Source: Caulobacteraceae bacterium
GTDB taxonomy: Bacteria > Pseudomonadota > Alphaproteobacteria > Caulobacterales > Caulobacteraceae
Direction of reading: 5' to 3'
Assembly (NCBI GenBank): GCA_030151985.1
Contig: JASLDZ010000472.1
Location: 1-6,885 of the forward strand
DNA length: 6,885 nt
The translations under genes and the position numbers were made by a program. The notes under the pieces are model-generated. The model saw only the letters and a list, made by a program, of their open reading frames with translations. It was not told where the DNA came from and did not search any database. Shown here piece after piece: positions 1 through 6,678 of this stretch; the first letter of the stretch is position 1, and each line of letters starts with the position of its first letter.

Positions 1-1
1 C

Positions 2-562
2 TACGCCCAGGCCGCCCGCGACGCCTCGGCGGAAGCCTTCGTCCAGCGGGAGGCGCAGCGCGCGCTCCAGATCCTGCAGGGAGGCGAGACCACGGCGGCG
101 AAGAAGGCGGAGTTCCGCAGCTTCGTCGACCAGGTGGCCGATGTGCCCCGCATCACCGCCTTCGTGCTCGGGAAGTACCGGCGCACGGCGACGCCCGCCC
201 AGTACCAGGAGTTCGCCCAGGCCTTCCGCCAATACGCCAACGGTGTCTACGAGTCCCGGCTGGGGCAGTACAGCGGACAGGGGTTGAAGGTGACGGGATC
301 GATCGTCAAGTCTCCGGGCGACGTGATCGTGTCGAGCGTCATCACCGGCGATCGCACGGGTAAGACGAACAACGTCGACTGGCGCGTCCTGAAAGGCTCG
401 GACGGCCGCTGGCGCGTAGTCGATGTCGAGGTGGAGGGCGTGTGGCTGGCGATCACCCAGCAGCAGGACTTCGTTTCCACGCTCGACAATTCGCGGGGCG
501 ATATCTCGGCGCTCTCGCGACAGCTCCGCTCGCAGGCCGCCCAGCAATCGACTTCGCGCTAG
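2..562 (+). CDS. mlaC: MlaC/Ttg2D-family phospholipid-binding ABC transporter protein (5' partial)
   Basis: The frame is open from the left edge and ends at TAG 560-562, giving 186 visible residues; the start codon and signal peptide lie outside the window. The family (Pfam Tol_Tol_Ttg2/MlaC) consists of soluble periplasmic proteins that carry phospholipids between the outer-membrane MlaA complex and the inner-membrane MlaFEDB ABC transporter, helping keep outer-membrane lipid asymmetry. The visible family pattern is a helical N-terminal part, then FVLGKYRRTATPAQ at about visible residues 54-67, the Tyr-rich YESRLGQYSG segment, a beta region with VDWRV, and the hallmark WRVVDVEVEGVWLAITQQQDF near the C-terminus. 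About 25-35 N-terminal residues are probably missing. No Mla partner gene lies downstream, so any operon partners would be upstream. The family call is confident; the exact role in this organism is inferred from homology recognised by eye. Confidence 0.88.
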   Translation, partial: YAQAARDASAEAFVQREAQRALQILQGGETTAAKKAEFRSFVDQVADVPRITAFVLGKYRRTATPAQYQEFAQAFRQYANGVYESRLGQYSGQGLKVTGSIVKSPGDVIVSSVITGDRTGKTNNVDWRVLKGSDGRWRVVDVEVEGVWLAITQQQDFVSTLDNSRGDISALSRQLRSQAAQQSTSR

Positions 563-659
563 AGAGGTGGATGTTCGCCTTGCCGTCCACTCCTTATCGA
601 TGCGGGCCTGAACAAGCGGTGAGGGCGCAGAAGGAAGGCTTCTAAGGCTTACGCTCTGC

Positions 660-720
660 AATCACAAGTCTAGTCGAGCGGCCGCGCCACTTGCGGCCCT
701 CACGCCGCTCGCGAGTGATT
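660..720. repeat. Nested inverted repeat (two-arm hairpin), possible terminator or structured leader
   Basis: The outer arms AATCAC (660-665) and GTGATT (715-720) are exact reverse complements. Inside them CGAGCGGC (675-682) and GCCGCTCG (704-711) form a second exact 8-bp stem. An alternative, mutually exclusive stem GGCCGC (680-685)/GCGGCC (693-698) overlaps the inner one. A moderately T-rich stretch follows (716-730), so this could be the terminator of the upstream mlaC transcript. It could equally be a structured leader or an operator. The base pairing is seen directly; the function is not known. Confidence 0.45.
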
Positions 721-734
721 TACATGTTTGTATG

Positions 735-768
735 GGCGGCGCCCCAATCAAGCCGCAATTGCGCCGCC
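735..768. repeat. Inverted repeat, 8-bp arms
   Basis: GGCGGCGC (735-742) pairs exactly with GCGCCGCC (761-768). Three further pairs, AAT (746-748) with ATT (758-760), extend the stem beyond a small CCC bulge. It lies in the leader or promoter region of the small gene at 849. It has no U-tract, so it is not a typical intrinsic terminator. A role as regulatory site or RNA structure is inference. Confidence 0.4.
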
Positions 769-802
769 TTGCGGCCATGCCCCGATTGCGTTCTCATGAC
801 AG

Positions 803-826
803 CGTCGATCGGTCCCCCGATCGGCG
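803..826 (+). promoter_or_regulatory. 5' leader hairpin immediately upstream of the ribosome binding site of the 849 gene
   Basis: CGATCGG (806-812) and CCGATCG (817-823) form an exact 7-bp stem around a TCCC loop. The stem extends to 803-826 through one U-G wobble and two G-C pairs. CGATCGG also occurs as a direct repeat (806-812 and 818-824), so a DNA operator is possible as well. The hairpin ends 7 bases before the AGGGA ribosome binding site (834-838), close enough to influence translation initiation or protect the 5' end of the mRNA. The structure is read from the sequence; its regulatory role is inferred. Confidence 0.45.
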
Positions 827-848
827 ACAAACAAGGGAACCTCCAACC

Positions 849-1091
849 ATGACCCGTTTCTTCGCCGCCGCCGCCGTCGCCGCCCTGATCGCCTCGCCGG
901 CGCTGGCCCAGACGACGACCACCACCAAGAACACGACCGCTCCGGCCGCCTCGGCCTCCAAGACCGAAGTGAAGACCGAGAAGAAGTCCGCCTCGGGCGC
1001 CAAGAAGAAGGTGCACAAGAAGGTCGAGAAGAAGGCCGACGGCTCGATGAAGGCCACCAACACCACCGAGACCACCCCGGCCAAGAAGTAA
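849..1091 (+). CDS. Small exported Lys/Thr-rich hypothetical protein
   Basis: An 80-residue protein that I do not recognise as a named family. ATG 849 is chosen because AGGGA (834-838) lies 10 bases upstream and because it starts directly with a Sec signal peptide: Arg3, a hydrophobic Ala-rich core, and an ALA cleavage site at about residues 18-20. An in-frame ATG at 732 would bury that signal behind 39 polar residues. The mature part, about 60 residues, contains 15 Lys, 14 Thr and no Arg or Cys, with Lys-Lys clusters such as AKKKVHKKVEKK at about residues 51-62. It is strongly basic (about +10) and probably disordered. Composition resembles periplasmic acid-shock-type (Asr-like) peptides and other basic secreted proteins, but this is analogy only. 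It may bind anionic envelope polymers or buffer charge. It is probably monocistronic: a structured leader precedes it and a strong terminator follows. Confidence 0.75.
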   Translation: MTRFFAAAAVAALIASPALAQTTTTTKNTTAPAASASKTEVKTEKKSASGAKKKVHKKVEKKADGSMKATNTTETTPAKK

Positions 1092-1122
1092 GCCTTCAGG
1101 CGCGCGCCAGCGCGTCGAAGCG

Positions 1123-1152
1123 GAAGGGCCCGGCGGCGACGCCGGGCCCTTC
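1123..1152 (+). terminator. Strong hairpin terminator after the Lys-rich gene
   Basis: A perfect 13-bp stem, GAAGGGCCCGGCG (1123-1135) with CGCCGGGCCCTTC (1140-1152), is closed by the GNRA-type tetraloop GCGA (1136-1139). It begins 32 bases after the TAA of the small gene. The downstream tail TCGTCGTTGT is only moderately T-rich, as is common in high-GC genomes. It should separate the small gene from the sulfotransferase gene. Confidence 0.8.
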
Positions 1153-1225
1153 GTCGTTGTGCGCCGCCCCCGCGGCCCGCATCTGGTGTATGAGGCCCGC
1201 GGCGCAAAGCGGGAGGCAGGCGACG

Positions 1226-2896
1226 ATGCAGGGCGACGGCCACCGGCCCGACACCGCCGCGCGGCTGGCGGCGGCCCAGCGGGACCCGGCGCTGGTCGAG
1301 GCCGCGCTCGCGCTGCAGCGCAACGACCTCCCCGTGGCGGAGCGGCTGCTGAAGGCGCGCCTGCGGGCCGATCCGGACGACATAGCGGCCCTGCGGATGC
1401 TGGCCGAGCTCGCCTCCCGCCTCGGTCGCGCCGCCGATTCCATGGAGCTGCTGCAGCGCGCGCTGGATCTCGCGCCCGACTTCGCCGCGGCCCGGCTGAA
1501 CTACGCCACCGTCCTGCACCGCGCCAACCGGCTGGAGGAGGCGCTGGCGCAGCTCGACGCCCTGCTGGCGCAGGCGCCTCGCGACCCCAACGCCCTGGCG
1601 CTGAAGGCGGCGGTGCTGGCGCGCACCGGCGACTACGAGGCCGCCATCGCGATCTACGAGGACGTGCTCGGCCGCTTCCCCCAGCAGCCGAAGCTGCACA
1701 TGAGCCACGGCCACGCCTTGAAGACCGTGGGTCGCCAGGCCGACAGCGTGGCCGCCTACCGCCGCGCCATCGCGCAGTCCCCCTCGCTGGGGGAGGCGTG
1801 GTGGAGCCTCGCCAACCTCAAGACCGTGCGCTTCTCCGACGCCGACGTGGCGGCCATGCGCGCCGCGCTGGAGAGTCCGCTGGACCCGCCCGACCGCCAC
1901 CACCTGCACTACGCGCTGGGCAAGGCGCTGGAGGACGCCGGCGAGCATGAAGCCTCCTTCCACCACTACGCGGAGGGCGCGCGCCTGCGCCGGGCGGAGA
2001 TGCCCTACGACCCGGAGGAGACCTCCCGCCACGTCGATCGCACCCGGCGGCTGATGACGCGCGAGGCGTTCGCCGCCCGCGCCGGCCAGGGCTTCGACGA
2101 CCCCGCGCCGATCTTCGTGGTCGGGCTGCCCCGCGCCGGCTCCACCCTGATCGAGCAGATCCTGGCCAGCCACAGCCTGATCGAGGGCACGATGGAGCTG
2201 CCGGACCTTGGCGCCATAGCGTCCGACCTCGCGGGCGGGCGGGCGAGGCGGGGGGAGGACGCGGGCGAGGAAGGGGCGCACGGCTACCTCGACCGGCTGC
2301 TCGCGCTCGACGCGGGCGAGCTGGAAGCGTTGGGACGCCGCTATATCCAGACGACGCGCATACAGCGAAAGACCGACAGGCCCTTCTTCATCGACAAGAT
2401 GCCGAACAACTTCGCGCACGCGGGTCTGATCCACCTGATCCTGCCCCGGGCGAAGATCATCGACGCGCGCCGTCACCCGATGGCGAGCTGTTTCTCCGGC
2501 TTCAAGCAGCACTTCTCGCGCGGCCAGGGCTTCACCTACGACCTGGGCGAGCTGGGGCGCTACTACCGCGAATACGTGGCGCTGATGGACCACTACGACG
2601 CGGTCCTGCCCGGACGGGTGAAGCGGGTCTTCTACGAGAACGTGGTGGAGGACCCGGAGACGGAGATCCGCGCGCTCCTCGCCCACTGCGGCGTCGCCTT
2701 CGAGCCGGCCTGCCTGGAGTTCCACAAGACCGACCGGCCGGTGCGGACCGCGAGTTCCGAGCAGGTGCGCCGGCCGATCAGCAGGGACGCGGTCGACCAC
2801 TGGCGCCGCTACGCGCCCTGGCTCGGTCCGCTCGAGGCGGCGCTGGGCGACACGGTGGAGCGCTACGCGGAGGACCGTGAGGCCGGCCGCGCCTGA
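1226..2896 (+). CDS. TPR-repeat sulfotransferase family protein
   Basis: A 556-residue protein. ATG 1226 is preferred because GGGAGG (1211-1216) lies 9 bases upstream; earlier in-frame TTG 1157 and ATG 1190 lack this and TTG 1157 abuts the terminator. Five consecutive TPR units occupy about residues 17-186, with the repeat-ending Pro at 50, 84, 118, 152 and 186, exactly 34 residues apart. A helical linker leads to a PAPS-dependent sulfotransferase domain from about 296. The 5'-phosphosulfate loop reads IFVVGLPRAGSTLIEQIL (from I296), DKMPNNF starts at D390, and the 3'-phosphate-binding motif has R416 and S424 eight residues apart, as in SULT-type enzymes. No signal peptide or membrane segment is seen, so it is likely cytoplasmic. 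The family transfers sulfate from PAPS to an acceptor hydroxyl; the acceptor is unknown, and the TPRs probably bind a protein or glycan partner. A terminator upstream implies its own promoter, which I could not place. Confidence 0.9.
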   Translation: MQGDGHRPDTAARLAAAQRDPALVEAALALQRNDLPVAERLLKARLRADPDDIAALRMLAELASRLGRAADSMELLQRALDLAPDFAAARLNYATVLHRANRLEEALAQLDALLAQAPRDPNALALKAAVLARTGDYEAAIAIYEDVLGRFPQQPKLHMSHGHALKTVGRQADSVAAYRRAIAQSPSLGEAWWSLANLKTVRFSDADVAAMRAALESPLDPPDRHHLHYALGKALEDAGEHEASFHHYAEGARLRRAEMPYDPEETSRHVDRTRRLMTREAFAARAGQGFDDPAPIFVVGLPRAGSTLIEQILASHSLIEGTMELPDLGAIASDLAGGRARRGEDAGEEGAHGYLDRLLALDAGELEALGRRYIQTTRIQRKTDRPFFIDKMPNNFAHAGLIHLILPRAKIIDARRHPMASCFSGFKQHFSRGQGFTYDLGELGRYYREYVALMDHYDAVLPGRVKRVFYENVVEDPETEIRALLAHCGVAFEPACLEFHKTDRPVRTASSEQVRRPISRDAVDHWRRYAPWLGPLEAALGDTVERYAEDREAGRA

Positions 2897-2927
2897 TGGC
2901 GGCGAAGGCGAGAGGGCGACCACGGGC

Positions 2928-2955
2928 TTCCCCTGGCGAACGGCTGCGCTAGGGT
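2928..2955 (+). promoter_or_regulatory. Candidate housekeeping promoter for the DUF885 pair
   Basis: TTCCCCT (2928-2934) and GCTAGGGT (2948-2955), 13 bases apart, partly match the Caulobacter-type pattern TTGACGS-N10-14-GCTANAWC. The predicted transcript would start around 2960 and have a leader of about 20 bases before ATG 2981. Several consensus positions are missed, so the call is tentative. Confidence 0.35.
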
Positions 2956-2980
2956 CGCGGCCGTCATCTCGGAGTCGCCC

Positions 2981-4825
2981 ATGACCACCCGCCGTCGCCT
3001 GCTCCTCTCCGCCGCCGCGTGCGCCACGGCCGCCTCCGCGCCCGCCTTGGCGGCGGCTCCGGCGGGCGACGGCGCGGGCGACGCGGCGCTGTCGGCGAGC
3101 TTCGACGCCCTGGTGGACCGCTGGTTCACGCTACGCCCCACCGACGCCACCGGCCTCGGCCTCGACAAGGGCGCGCGCGCCGGGTTGAAGGCGCGGCTGC
3201 CCGACGTCTCCCGCGCCGCCTTCGCCGACGACCTGGCCTTCTGCGACGCCATGCTGGCGAGGCTGGACGCCGCCCCCGACGCGGCGCTGTCGCCCGAGTT
3301 CCGCACGCACAAGGCGGTGCTGGGCTGGGCGGCGCGGGCGGGGCGCGAGGCGCGGGCGTTCGACTTCGGCACCAACAGCCTGTTCTCGGCGATGGCCGAG
3401 GGCTCCACCCCCCACGTCGTGGACCAGCAGGAGGGGGCGCTCGTCAGCGTGCCCGAGTTCCTCGACAGCCAGCACAAGATCGCCGACGCCGCCGACGCGG
3501 ACGCCTACGTCTCCCGCGTGCACGCGCTGGCGCGGGTGCTGGACCAGGAGACGGAGCGGGTGCGGGCCGACGCCGCGCGGGGGATCGCGCCGCCGGCCTT
3601 CCTGCTCTCCAACGCCATCGGCCAGCAGGACGGCTTCCTGAAGGTCCCGCCCGGGGAGGCGCGGCTGGTGTCGTCGTTCGCGGCCAAGCTGAAGGCCGCG
3701 GGGCTGCCGGAGGATCGTGCGAGGCCGCTCGCCGCGATCGTGGCGCGCGAGGTGTATCCTGCGGTCGAGCGCCAGCGCACGGCGTTGAAGGCGGTCGCCG
3801 CGCAGGCGGACGACCGCGCCGGCGTCTGGCGGCTGAAGGACGGCGAGGCCTACTACGCCTGGCTGCTCAAGGTCGGCACCACCACCGGCATGTCGGCCGA
3901 AGAGGTGCACCAGCTCGGCCTGCGCCAGACCGCCGAGATCGGCGCGCGCATGGACGGCCTGCTCAAGGCGCAGGGCCTGACGCAGGGCTCGGTCGGCGCG
4001 CGGATGACGGCGCTGGCGGCCGACCCGAAGAACCTCTTCCCCGACAGCGAGGAGGGGCGCGCGCAGGTGGTCGCCTATCTGAACGGCCTGATCGACCGTG
4101 TGCGCCCGCGGCTCTCCACCGCCTTCGACCTGCGGCTGAAGGCGCCCGTGCTGGTCAAGCCCGTGCCCAAGGACATCCAGGACGGCGCGGCGCTGGGCTA
4201 CATGAACCCGGGCGCGATCGACGGCTCGCGGCCGTCGACCTACTACATCAACCTGAAATCCATGAACAACTGGCCGAAGTTCACGCTTCCGAGCCTGACC
4301 TACCACGAGACCGTTCCCGGCCACGCCTGGCAGGGCGCCTATCTGACCGAGACGGGCAAGCTGCCGCTGATCCGCACCGTGCTCTCGGGCTACAACGCCT
4401 ATGTCGAGGGCTGGGCGCTCTACGCCGAGCAGCTGGGCGACGAGATCGGCATGTACGACGACGACCCGCTCGGCCGCCTCGGCTACCTGCAGGCGCAGCG
4501 CTTCCGGGCGATCCGGCTGGTCGTCGACACGGGGCTGCATTCCAAGCGCTGGACGCGCGAGCAGGCGATCGCCTGGGCGGTCGAGAACTCCGGCCGCTCG
4601 CGCGAGGCGATGACCAGCGAGATCGACCGCTACTGCTCCACCCCGGGCCAGGCCTGCGGCTACAAGGTCGGGCACACCGGCATCCTGCGCCTGCGCGAGC
4701 AGGTGAAGGCGGCGCTGGGGCCGCGCTACGACCTCAGGCGCTTCGACGACGCCATCGTGGAGGTCGGGCCCATGCCGCTGGACGTGCTGGACCGCGTGAT
4801 CCCCGCCCGCCTCGGCGCGGCGTGA
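2981..4825 (+). CDS. DUF885 family putative zinc metallopeptidase, Tat-exported (paralog 1)
   Basis: A 614-residue protein; GGAG (2971-2974) sits 6 bases before ATG 2981. The N-terminus is a twin-arginine signal (TRRRLLLS at residues 3-10, Ala-rich core, ALA cleavage near 24), indicating export to the periplasm; Cys14 makes only a poor lipobox. The body matches DUF885 (PF05960), which I recall as placed in the gluzincin-like peptidase clan. The probable metal site is H442-E443-T-V-P-G-H448, followed by EGWALYAE (E476 to E483), which should supply a further acidic ligand. Other conserved blocks are PEFLDSQHKIA, DGSRPSTYYINL and RYCSTPGQACGY with Cys552 and Cys559. Where paralog 2 has PGHH, this protein has PGHA (Ala449). 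It is followed after 14 bases by its paralog. It is probably a periplasmic peptidase; the substrate is unknown. The length is typical of the family and there is no sign of decay. Confidence 0.9.
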   Translation: MTTRRRLLLSAAACATAASAPALAAAPAGDGAGDAALSASFDALVDRWFTLRPTDATGLGLDKGARAGLKARLPDVSRAAFADDLAFCDAMLARLDAAPDAALSPEFRTHKAVLGWAARAGREARAFDFGTNSLFSAMAEGSTPHVVDQQEGALVSVPEFLDSQHKIADAADADAYVSRVHALARVLDQETERVRADAARGIAPPAFLLSNAIGQQDGFLKVPPGEARLVSSFAAKLKAAGLPEDRARPLAAIVAREVYPAVERQRTALKAVAAQADDRAGVWRLKDGEAYYAWLLKVGTTTGMSAEEVHQLGLRQTAEIGARMDGLLKAQGLTQGSVGARMTALAADPKNLFPDSEEGRAQVVAYLNGLIDRVRPRLSTAFDLRLKAPVLVKPVPKDIQDGAALGYMNPGAIDGSRPSTYYINLKSMNNWPKFTLPSLTYHETVPGHAWQGAYLTETGKLPLIRTVLSGYNAYVEGWALYAEQLGDEIGMYDDDPLGRLGYLQAQRFRAIRLVVDTGLHSKRWTREQAIAWAVENSGRSREAMTSEIDRYCSTPGQACGYKVGHTGILRLREQVKAALGPRYDLRRFDDAIVEVGPMPLDVLDRVIPARLGAA

Positions 4826-4839
4826 GCGGAGCGCCCCCG

Positions 4840-6666
4840 ATGATCGACCGTCGCACCCTCATGGCGTCCGCCGCCGCTGCGATCCCGGCCCTCTCGGCCG
4901 GCCGCGCCCTCGCCCAGCCCGCGCCTCCGCCGGGAGGTTCGCCGGCCCTGGCCGCCCTGCTCGACCGCTTCGGCAGGCAGGTGCTCGACCGTTCGCCCGA
5001 GACGGCGACCAGCTTCGGCCTCGACACCGGCGCGCGCGCCGACGCCAAGCGGCGGCTGGACGACCGCACGCTCGAGGGGCGCGAGGGTGACAAGGCGCGC
5101 GACCGCGACCAGCTGGCCGCGCTCCGCCGGATCGACCGCGCCCCGCTCATGGGAATGGACGCGGTCAACTACGACACCGTCGCCTACACCCTCGGCGTGC
5201 GCGTGGAGGGCGACCGGGCGGCCGACTACGGCGACGGGGCGGGCAGCCCCTATCCGCTGAGCCAGCTCACCGGCGCCTACCAGCAGCTGCCCGATTTCCT
5301 GGACAGCCAGCATTCCATCGCCACCCGCGAGGACGCCGACGCCTACATCGCCCGGCTGAACGCGGTGGCCGCCGCGGTCGACTCCGACACCTCGCGCGCC
5401 AAGCACGACGTCGCCCTGGGCGCCGGGCCGCCCGACTTCGTCATCGACCGCACCCTGGAGCAGCTGAAGGCGCTGCGCGGCCAGCCCGCCTCGCAGGCGA
5501 CGCTGGTGCAGTCGGTCGTGCGCCGCACGCGGGCGGCGAACGTCCCCGGCGACTGGGAGCGCCCGGCGACCGCGATCTACGAGGCGAACATCCTGCCCGC
5601 GCTCGACCGGCAGATCGACTTCGTCTCCAGCCTGCGCAAGGGCGCGGTTCACGACGCGGGCGTGGGCCGCCTGCCGGGCGGGGCGGAGTACTACCGCGCC
5701 TCGCTGAAGGCCCAGACCTCCTCCGACATGACGCCGGCGGAGGTGCACAAGGTGGGGCTCGATCTGGTGGCCCAGATCTCCGCCCGCATCGACACCATCA
5801 CCGCCGCCCAGGGCATGACCCAGGGAACGGCCGGCCAGCGCCTGCGCGCGATGTTCGACGACCCGAAGTTCCGCTACCCCAACGACGACGCGGGCAAGGC
5901 GAAGCTGCTCGCCGACCTGAACGTGAAGGTGCAGGCGATCCAGGCGCGGCTGCCGCAGTACTTCGGCGTGCTGCCCAAGGCGACGGTGCAGATAAAGCGC
6001 GTGCCCAAGGCCACCGAGGCGGGCGCGCCGGGCGGCTACTACCAGAACGCCTCGCTGGACGGATCGCGGCCGGGCGCCTTCTACATCAACCTTCGCGACA
6101 CCGCCGAAGTCCCGTCCTGGACCTTGCCGACGCTGGTCTTCCATGAGGCCATTCCCGGCCACCACCTGCAGATCTCGATCCAGCAGGAGGCGCCGCTGCC
6201 CTTCTACCGCCAGACGCTGGGCTTCAACGCCTATGTCGAAGGCTGGGCGCTGTACTCGGAGCAGCTGGCCGAGGAGATGGGGATGTACGACGCCGACCCC
6301 TTCGGCCGCGTCGGCTACCTGCACGACGCCCTGCTGCGCGCCGTGCGCCTGGTGCTCGATACGGGCCTGCACGACCAGCGCTGGAGCCGCGAGCGCGCCA
6401 TCGCCTACTACAGCGCGACGCTGGGCGACCCCGAGAGCGGCGCCCAGACCGAGGTCGAGCGCTACTGCGTCTGGCCCGGCCAGGCCTGCGGCTACATGGT
6501 CGGCAAGCTGGACTGGCTGAGGAACCGCGACAAGGCGAAGGCGGCGCTGGGATCGCGCTTCGACATCCGGGGCTTCCACGACGCCGGGCTCACCTCCGGC
6601 GCCATGCCGCTGGCGGTGCTCGACGGCGTGATCGACCGCTGGATCGCCTCGCGCAAAGCGGCGTGA
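4840..6666 (+). CDS. DUF885 family putative zinc metallopeptidase, Tat-exported (paralog 2)
   Basis: A 608-residue protein; GGAG (4828-4831) is 8 bases before ATG 4840, and the gene starts 14 bases after the stop of paralog 1, so the two form an operon. The frame stays open far upstream inside paralog 1, but that part is a GC-driven shadow. The start is supported by the ribosome binding site and a twin-arginine signal (DRRTLMAS at residues 3-10, cleavage after ALA at about 26). The metal motif is H435-E436-A-I-P-G-H441-H442-L-Q, the fuller family form, with EGWALYSE from E467 to E474 downstream. RYCVWPGQACGY carries the conserved Cys543 and Cys550. Blocks such as PDFLDSQHSIA, DGSRPGAFYINL and the GMYD-DP-GR-GYL and RLVLDTGLH stretches match paralog 1, showing an old tandem duplication rather than a recent copy. 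It is a presumed periplasmic peptidase of unknown substrate. Confidence 0.9.
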   Translation: MIDRRTLMASAAAAIPALSAGRALAQPAPPPGGSPALAALLDRFGRQVLDRSPETATSFGLDTGARADAKRRLDDRTLEGREGDKARDRDQLAALRRIDRAPLMGMDAVNYDTVAYTLGVRVEGDRAADYGDGAGSPYPLSQLTGAYQQLPDFLDSQHSIATREDADAYIARLNAVAAAVDSDTSRAKHDVALGAGPPDFVIDRTLEQLKALRGQPASQATLVQSVVRRTRAANVPGDWERPATAIYEANILPALDRQIDFVSSLRKGAVHDAGVGRLPGGAEYYRASLKAQTSSDMTPAEVHKVGLDLVAQISARIDTITAAQGMTQGTAGQRLRAMFDDPKFRYPNDDAGKAKLLADLNVKVQAIQARLPQYFGVLPKATVQIKRVPKATEAGAPGGYYQNASLDGSRPGAFYINLRDTAEVPSWTLPTLVFHEAIPGHHLQISIQQEAPLPFYRQTLGFNAYVEGWALYSEQLAEEMGMYDADPFGRVGYLHDALLRAVRLVLDTGLHDQRWSRERAIAYYSATLGDPESGAQTEVERYCVWPGQACGYMVGKLDWLRNRDKAKAALGSRFDIRGFHDAGLTSGAMPLAVLDGVIDRWIASRKAA

Positions 6667-6678
6667 GCGCCCGAGGTC

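Larger units (their letters stand above)
563..848. other. Non-coding intergenic stretch with several inverted repeats
   Basis: No frame here looks coding: the short open frames have no ribosome binding site and no family resemblance. The stretch holds a direct repeat AAGGCTT (635-641 and 644-650, 9-base period), a nested inverted repeat at 660-720, a hairpin at 735-768 and a hairpin at 803-826 just before the next gene. It probably carries the end of the mlaC transcript and the promoter and leader of the small gene at 849. I could not identify a convincing -35/-10 pair. A weak candidate is TTACGC 649-654 followed after 13 bases by a CTAG-containing box near 668-675. Confidence 0.6.

Noticed and set aside
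732..848. Upstream in-frame ATG 732 as start of the Lys-rich protein
   Set aside because: It lacks a good ribosome binding site, would run through the leader hairpins and would place a charged 39-residue extension before an obvious signal peptide.
1157..1225. TTG 1157 or ATG 1190 as start of the sulfotransferase
   Set aside because: TTG 1157 lies in the tail of the terminator and neither start has a clear ribosome binding site, whereas ATG 1226 has GGGAGG nine bases upstream and the TPR array begins soon after it.
794..2923. A 709-codon minus-strand open frame
   Set aside because: It runs antisense to the sulfotransferase gene and the Lys-rich gene, has a low-complexity Arg/Val/Gly composition and crosses the terminator. 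It is a shadow of GC-biased codons.
3131..4675. A 514-codon minus-strand open frame
   Set aside because: It lies wholly antisense to the first DUF885 gene, with no recognisable domain and shadow-type composition.
3019..4839. A 1215-codon open frame (3019-6666) suggesting a giant protein spanning both DUF885 genes
   Set aside because: Upstream of 4840 its translation is Arg/Ala/Gly-rich with no family features, while the other frame encodes a complete DUF885 protein. The open frame is a by-product of high GC; the real gene starts at ATG 4840 with its own ribosome binding site and Tat signal.
4726..6579. A 617-codon minus-strand open frame
   Set aside because: It is antisense to the second DUF885 gene, with repetitive Val/Arg/Gly/His composition and no ribosome binding site or domain.
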